From Patescibacteria group bacterium UBA6023 (GTDB lineage Bacteria > Patescibacteriota > Minisyncoccia > Phycocordibacterales > UBA6899): a stretch of DNA of 8,991 bases. Below, one piece after another: positions 5,636-8,991 of the stretch; position 1 is the first letter of the stretch, and each line of letters opens with the position of its first letter. Location: positions 1-8,991 of the forward strand of contig DIZR01000081.1 in assembly GCA_002429425.1 (NCBI GenBank), in the 5' to 3' direction. The notes beneath the pieces are model-generated. The model saw only the letters and a program-made list of their open reading frames with translations. It ran no database searches and was not told where the DNA came from. The position numbers and the translations under genes were made by a program.

Positions 5636-6759
5636 AAATATTATTTGCAGGAGGGGGAACAGGGGGGCATTTTTATCCGATTATTGCTGTTGCTGAAGCG
5701 GTTAACGAACTTGCAGACAAGGAACACTTGATCGATCTTAAGCTTTTTTATATGTCAGATACACCATTTGATCGTGATTTGCTTACGAAGACGGGTATTA
5801 CATTTGTTGAAGTTATGGCAGGAAAACGACGTACATATTTTTCCCCAAGGAATATTCTCGATATGTTTAAGACTTTCTTTGGAAGTACTGTTGCAGTATT
5901 TAAAATCTTTTCAATCTACCCGGATGTTGTTTTTGGAAAAGGTGGTTATGCGAGCTTTCCTGCAATGTTTGCGGCAAGGCTCCTGCGTATTCCTGTTGTA
6001 ATTCATGAATCCGATATTGTTCCCGGAAAGGTTAATCGCTGGGTGGGTAATTATGCATCAAAGATCGCAATTTCATACCCGGAGGCAACAAAATATTTTA
6101 TACATAAAGATCGCATTGCCCTTACCGGACAACCAATACGAAAAAGTGTATTACTTATACCACCAGAGGATCCATTTGCAGTGCTCCAGCTTGAACCGGG
6201 TATCCCTGTTATCCTTGTCATTGGTGGCTCTCAGGGTGCGGAACGTATTAATGAAGCTATTATTGACATCCTCCCACGTCTTGTTGAAAAATCGCAAATT
6301 ATTCATCAAACAGGTGAAAATAATTATCAATGGATGAAGAAGCGTGCAGCCGGGATGCTTCCTGAGAATCAACACGCAAATCGCTATCGACCATTTGCCT
6401 TTCTTGAGTCATCCCAGCTTCGTCTTGCCGCAAAAGCATCAACGCTCATCATTTCTCGTGCGGGTTCAGCAATATTTGAAATTGCGATTTGGGGTAAACC
6501 ATCGATACTTATTCCTCTTCCTATTGCACGCGATGATCATCAGCGTGAAAATGCATATAGCTATGCACGTACGGGTGCGTGTACGGTAATTGAAGAGGCA
6601 AATTTAAAACCGGAGCTTTTTTATTCAGTCATTGAATCAATCATGAGTGACAATGCAACCCAAATAAGAATGATCGAAGGCGCAAAGCAATTTACAAAAC
6701 CTGATGCAGCAGAGAAAATTGCGCAGGTATTACTTTCAATTACTACTCACCATGACTAA
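5632..6759 (+). CDS. murG: UDP-GlcNAc:lipid I N-acetylglucosaminyltransferase (MurG)
   Basis: MurG adds GlcNAc to lipid I on the cytoplasmic membrane face, producing lipid II, the substrate of FtsW. The 375-residue product shows the GT-B two-domain pattern (family GT28). In the N-domain are the glycine loop GGGTGGHFYP (7-16), GKGGYASFP (102-110) and HESD (125-128); the interdomain GQPIR follows (166-170). In the C-domain are the second glycine loop GGSQGAERIN (208-217), HQTGE (225-229), SRAGSAIFEI (275-284) and GKPSILIPLP. DDHQRENA (301-308) is close to the canonical DNHQ..NA that contacts the UDP-sugar. Length is normal. The start codon overlaps the ftsW stop as ATGA, so translation is probably coupled; no Shine-Dalgarno site precedes it. 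A 57-base gap with a hairpin separates it from gltX. Confidence 0.96.
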   Translation: MKILFAGGGTGGHFYPIIAVAEAVNELADKEHLIDLKLFYMSDTPFDRDLLTKTGITFVEVMAGKRRTYFSPRNILDMFKTFFGSTVAVFKIFSIYPDVVFGKGGYASFPAMFAARLLRIPVVIHESDIVPGKVNRWVGNYASKIAISYPEATKYFIHKDRIALTGQPIRKSVLLIPPEDPFAVLQLEPGIPVILVIGGSQGAERINEAIIDILPRLVEKSQIIHQTGENNYQWMKKRAAGMLPENQHANRYRPFAFLESSQLRLAAKASTLIISRAGSAIFEIAIWGKPSILIPLPIARDDHQRENAYSYARTGACTVIEEANLKPELFYSVIESIMSDNATQIRMIEGAKQFTKPDAAEKIAQVLLSITTHHD

Positions 6760-6766
6760 TAATTTT

Positions 6767-6789
6767 GACAAACTTTTCCCAAAAGTGTC
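6767..6789 (+). other. Hairpin in the murG-gltX gap
   Basis: Perfect 6-base arms ACTTTT (6772-6777) and AAAAGT (6781-6786) flank a CCC loop. After a two-base AA bulge the stem extends by GAC (6767-6769) pairing with GTC (6787-6789). No T run follows on either strand, so it is not a standard intrinsic terminator. It could be a weak attenuator, an RNA processing or stability element, or a chance AT-rich dyad. The TTGACA that overlaps its left arm (6765-6770) has no -10 box at normal spacing. Confidence 0.35.
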
Positions 6790-6802
6790 TCAAGATAAAA
6801 TT

Positions 6803-6808
6803 TATATT
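6803..6808 (+). promoter_or_regulatory. Candidate -10 box for gltX
   Basis: TATATT matches five of six consensus bases and ends 8 bases before the gltX ATG, predicting a start within about two bases of the start codon. TAAAAT (6796-6801) is an alternative. Neither has a -35 at proper spacing; the perfect TTGACA at 6765 is too far upstream of both. Confidence 0.3.
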
Positions 6809-6816
6809 TCATAAAC

Positions 6817-8178
6817 ATGTCATTCGATACAGAAAAAAAAGTAATTACACGATTTGCACCAAGCCCCACAGGATTACTTCATGGAGGAAACTACCGTACG
6901 GCTATTTTTTCGTATCTTTTTGCACGACAGCATAATGGCCAATTTATTGTACGCATCGAAGATACTGATCGTGAACGTTCCAAAAAGGAATATGAAGAAA
7001 ATATTCTCGAATCACTTGCATGGCTAAATCTTGAGTATGATGCACTTTATCGTCAGAGTGAGCTTGTTCAAAAACATTCCGAGGCACTAGAGTCATTGAT
7101 TGCAGGTGGTTATGCATACATCTCGAAAGAAGAAGCAAAGGATGGCTCAGGTATTATTCGTGAACTCGTACGATTTAAAAATCCAGGGAAGCAGGTTTCT
7201 TTTGATGATCTTATTCGTGGACGAATTGAAATTGACACCACCGATCTTGGTGACTTTGTTATTGCAAAGTCTATTACTGAACCACTTTTTCATATTGCGG
7301 TTGTTGTTGATGATGCATTAATGGGAGTGACGCACATAGTGCGCGGTGAGGATCATATTGCAAATACTCCGCGACAAATACTTCTTTATGAAGCACTTGG
7401 TTATGCTATTCCACACTATGCGCACTTACCACTTGTGCTTGATGAGTCACGTGCAAAATTATCGAAACGTCGTGGCGCAGAACCACTTACGTATTATCGA
7501 GATAAGGGGTACCTCCCACAGGCAATTTTAAATTTTCTTGCATTGCTTGGATGGAATCCTGGTACAGAAAAAGAAATATTTACAAAGGACGAACTTATGC
7601 AATCGTTTGCACTCGATCGTGTGCAAAAAAGTTCAGGAATTTTTAATGTAGAAAAACTGAACTGGATAAATAAGGAGCATATGAAATTACTCACCAAAGA
7701 GGAACAGTTTCGCCAAATAAGCAATTATCTCCCACGCCAGATTACCGAGCTCGCTGAGTTCTCTAAGGAAAAACTTATGTCCATGAATGATCTTCTTATT
7801 GAGCACATCACCTCCTTCGGGCAGATACGAGAAATGGGAGAAGCTGGTGAACTGACATTTTATTTTGCTCAACCATCCTATGAGAAGGAGAAATTATTCT
7901 GGAAAGATGAACGCGATAATACGATGCTTACTCAGAGACTTACGAAAGTATGTGATATTATTATGGGAATTGATGAGAAGAATTTTGGTCAAGAAATCAT
8001 TAAAAATGCTCTTTGGGAATATGCAACAAATGAGGGGAGGGGACAAGTGCTCTGGCCTATGCGTTACGCACTTTCAGGACGAGATAAGTCTCCTGATCCA
8101 TTTCAGCTTGCACAGATCCTAGGAAAAAGTGTGACGCTTAAACGTATTGGGCATGCAATTGCTCTTTGCCATGGATAA
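6817..8178 (+). CDS. gltX: Glutamyl-tRNA synthetase, compact form
   Basis: GluRS charges tRNA-Glu (and, in organisms using the GatCAB route, also tRNA-Gln) with glutamate in the cytoplasm. The 453-residue product starts with the class I synthetase signature RFAPSPTGLLHGGNYRTAIF (12-31), where the HIGH motif reads HGGN. It continues with RIEDTDRERS (46-55), VRGEDHIANTPRQ (175-187) and the KMSKS equivalent KLSKR (214-218). The C-terminal helical anticodon-binding region ends with VLWPMRYALSG (411-421). The segment after GYAYISKEE (98-106) passes almost directly to VRFKNPGK, so the Cys-rich insert seen in E. coli-type GluRS is missing and the enzyme is somewhat shorter than usual (about 470-490). 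GluRS rather than GlnRS is indicated by KLSKR and the RFAPSPTG form. It follows murG by 57 bases and overlaps or abuts the next gene. No Shine-Dalgarno site. Confidence 0.95.
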   Translation: MSFDTEKKVITRFAPSPTGLLHGGNYRTAIFSYLFARQHNGQFIVRIEDTDRERSKKEYEENILESLAWLNLEYDALYRQSELVQKHSEALESLIAGGYAYISKEEAKDGSGIIRELVRFKNPGKQVSFDDLIRGRIEIDTTDLGDFVIAKSITEPLFHIAVVVDDALMGVTHIVRGEDHIANTPRQILLYEALGYAIPHYAHLPLVLDESRAKLSKRRGAEPLTYYRDKGYLPQAILNFLALLGWNPGTEKEIFTKDELMQSFALDRVQKSSGIFNVEKLNWINKEHMKLLTKEEQFRQISNYLPRQITELAEFSKEKLMSMNDLLIEHITSFGQIREMGEAGELTFYFAQPSYEKEKLFWKDERDNTMLTQRLTKVCDIIMGIDEKNFGQEIIKNALWEYATNEGRGQVLWPMRYALSGRDKSPDPFQLAQILGKSVTLKRIGHAIALCHG

Positions 8179-8991
8179 TATGACCTTAAAGCAATATGTT
8201 GTGTTTATTTCGAGTACAATTATTGTTACTTTAGTTTTTTTTACTCTAATTACTGCACAACGGGTCTTCGCACAAACGTCACCTATTGATAGTATCAAGC
8301 AAAATATTTCCTCGCGCACTGATGATATTAAAAAACTTGAACAAGAAATTTTAGAATACAAGGTACAACTCGATGTCGTGGGTACACAAAAGAAGACTCT
8401 TCAGGGTGCAGTACAAACTCTGGATCTTTCCCGCGCAAAACTAGGAAAAGACATACAGCTTACTCAAAAGAAGATCGAGCGAACAAATTCTACGATAGAT
8501 GACTTAAGCAATAATATCACCTATAAGGAACGAAAAATTAATCAAAATAAATTAGTTATAGCGAACATTATTCATAAAATTGATGAATCTGATTCAGACA
8601 CGATGCTCGAAGTACTTTTATCAAACTCGAGTATTTCGACATTCTTTGAGGATATTGATAATATTGCCAAACTTCAGATCTCAATTGGTGATAATGTTAA
8701 GAGTTTAGAACGCCTGAAGGAAGAGCTTGGGCAATCAAAAACAGCGCATCTTACAGAAAAGAAAACACTTTCCGGATTTAATGTACAACTTGCTGACCAA
8801 AAGGAAATTGCCGACAGGGAAAGACAGGCACAGTTATCATTATTGAGGACAACAAAAAATAAAGAATCAAATTATAAAAAAATGCTTAGTGAGCGTGAAG
8901 AACGTAAAAAGAAATTTGAAAGAGAAATTGATGATTTTGAGGCACAATTACGTGCAGTAATTAATCCGAATAACTTTCCAACGTCAGGTAC
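8171..8991 (+). CDS. Secreted coiled-coil protein, PcsB/EnvC/CwlO-type (partial, 3' end beyond window)
   Basis: An open frame runs for 273 codons from 8171 to the window edge without a stop. The ATG at 8171 overlaps the end of gltX by 8 bases; an in-frame ATG at 8180, one base after the gltX stop, is equally plausible. The N-terminus is a clear export signal: a short charged start, a hydrophobic core (about 9-29) and VFA before Gln35 as a likely signal-peptidase I site. Residues about 38-125 and 165-262 are charged, Lys/Glu/Gln-rich coiled coils. They flank LEVLLSNSSISTFFEDIDNI (146-165), which resembles the hinge of PcsB/EnvC/CwlO N-domains. In that family the coiled coil engages FtsEX and a C-terminal M23 (LytM) or NlpC/P60 domain cleaves or activates cleavage of septal peptidoglycan. 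The frame reaches a Pro/Asn/Gly linker (265-273) just at the edge, where such a domain would begin; that domain is not seen. Confidence 0.8.
   Translation, partial: MDNMTLKQYVVFISSTIIVTLVFFTLITAQRVFAQTSPIDSIKQNISSRTDDIKKLEQEILEYKVQLDVVGTQKKTLQGAVQTLDLSRAKLGKDIQLTQKKIERTNSTIDDLSNNITYKERKINQNKLVIANIIHKIDESDSDTMLEVLLSNSSISTFFEDIDNIAKLQISIGDNVKSLERLKEELGQSKTAHLTEKKTLSGFNVQLADQKEIADRERQAQLSLLRTTKNKESNYKKMLSEREERKKKFEREIDDFEAQLRAVINPNNFPTSG

Noticed and set aside
6765..6770. Perfect TTGACA -35 hexamer before gltX.
   Set aside because: No -10-like hexamer lies 16-18 bases downstream; the nearest candidates are 25 or more bases away, and the hexamer overlaps a hairpin arm.

Overview
The window is an AT-rich, densely packed, wholly plus-strand stretch of bacterial chromosome carrying eight protein genes. 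All read in one direction and most are separated by 0 to 65 bases. The gene content, short versions of core proteins, motif variants in MraY and GluRS, and absence of Shine-Dalgarno leaders suggest a member of the Candidate Phyla Radiation (Patescibacteria), probably Parcubacteria-like. That placement is inferred from protein flavour and was not tested by a search. The ftsW frame ends in an ordinary TGA stop exactly where murG begins, which argues against the UGA-to-glycine code of Gracilibacteria/Absconditabacteria.

Layout: (1) 45-713, a membrane-anchored SurA N-domain chaperone-like protein without a prolyl isomerase domain. (2) 752-2349, scpA and scpB, the kleisin and winged-helix partners of SMC. 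(3) 2355-6759, a cell-wall block: a D-Ala-D-Ala carboxypeptidase (S11), mraY, ftsW and murG. (4) 6817-8178, gltX. (5) 8171 to the window end, the start of a secreted coiled-coil protein of the PcsB/EnvC/CwlO type, whose expected C-terminal hydrolase domain lies beyond the window.

Together the genes cover chromosome condensation and the lipid-linked steps of peptidoglycan synthesis. MraY makes lipid I, MurG makes lipid II, FtsW polymerises it at the septum, the carboxypeptidase trims stem peptides, and the coiled-coil protein probably controls or performs septal cleavage. The Mur ligases, the class B PBP partner of FtsW, and SMC are not in this window.

No mobile element, CRISPR array, tRNA, rRNA or defence cassette is visible, and no gene-free stretch exceeds 127 bases. 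I do not see a novel multi-gene system here. The observations most worth checking are the start architecture (no Shine-Dalgarno sites, and TATAAT boxes placed so that transcripts of scpA and ftsW would begin at the ATG) and an Asp-to-Glu change at a catalytic position of MraY.
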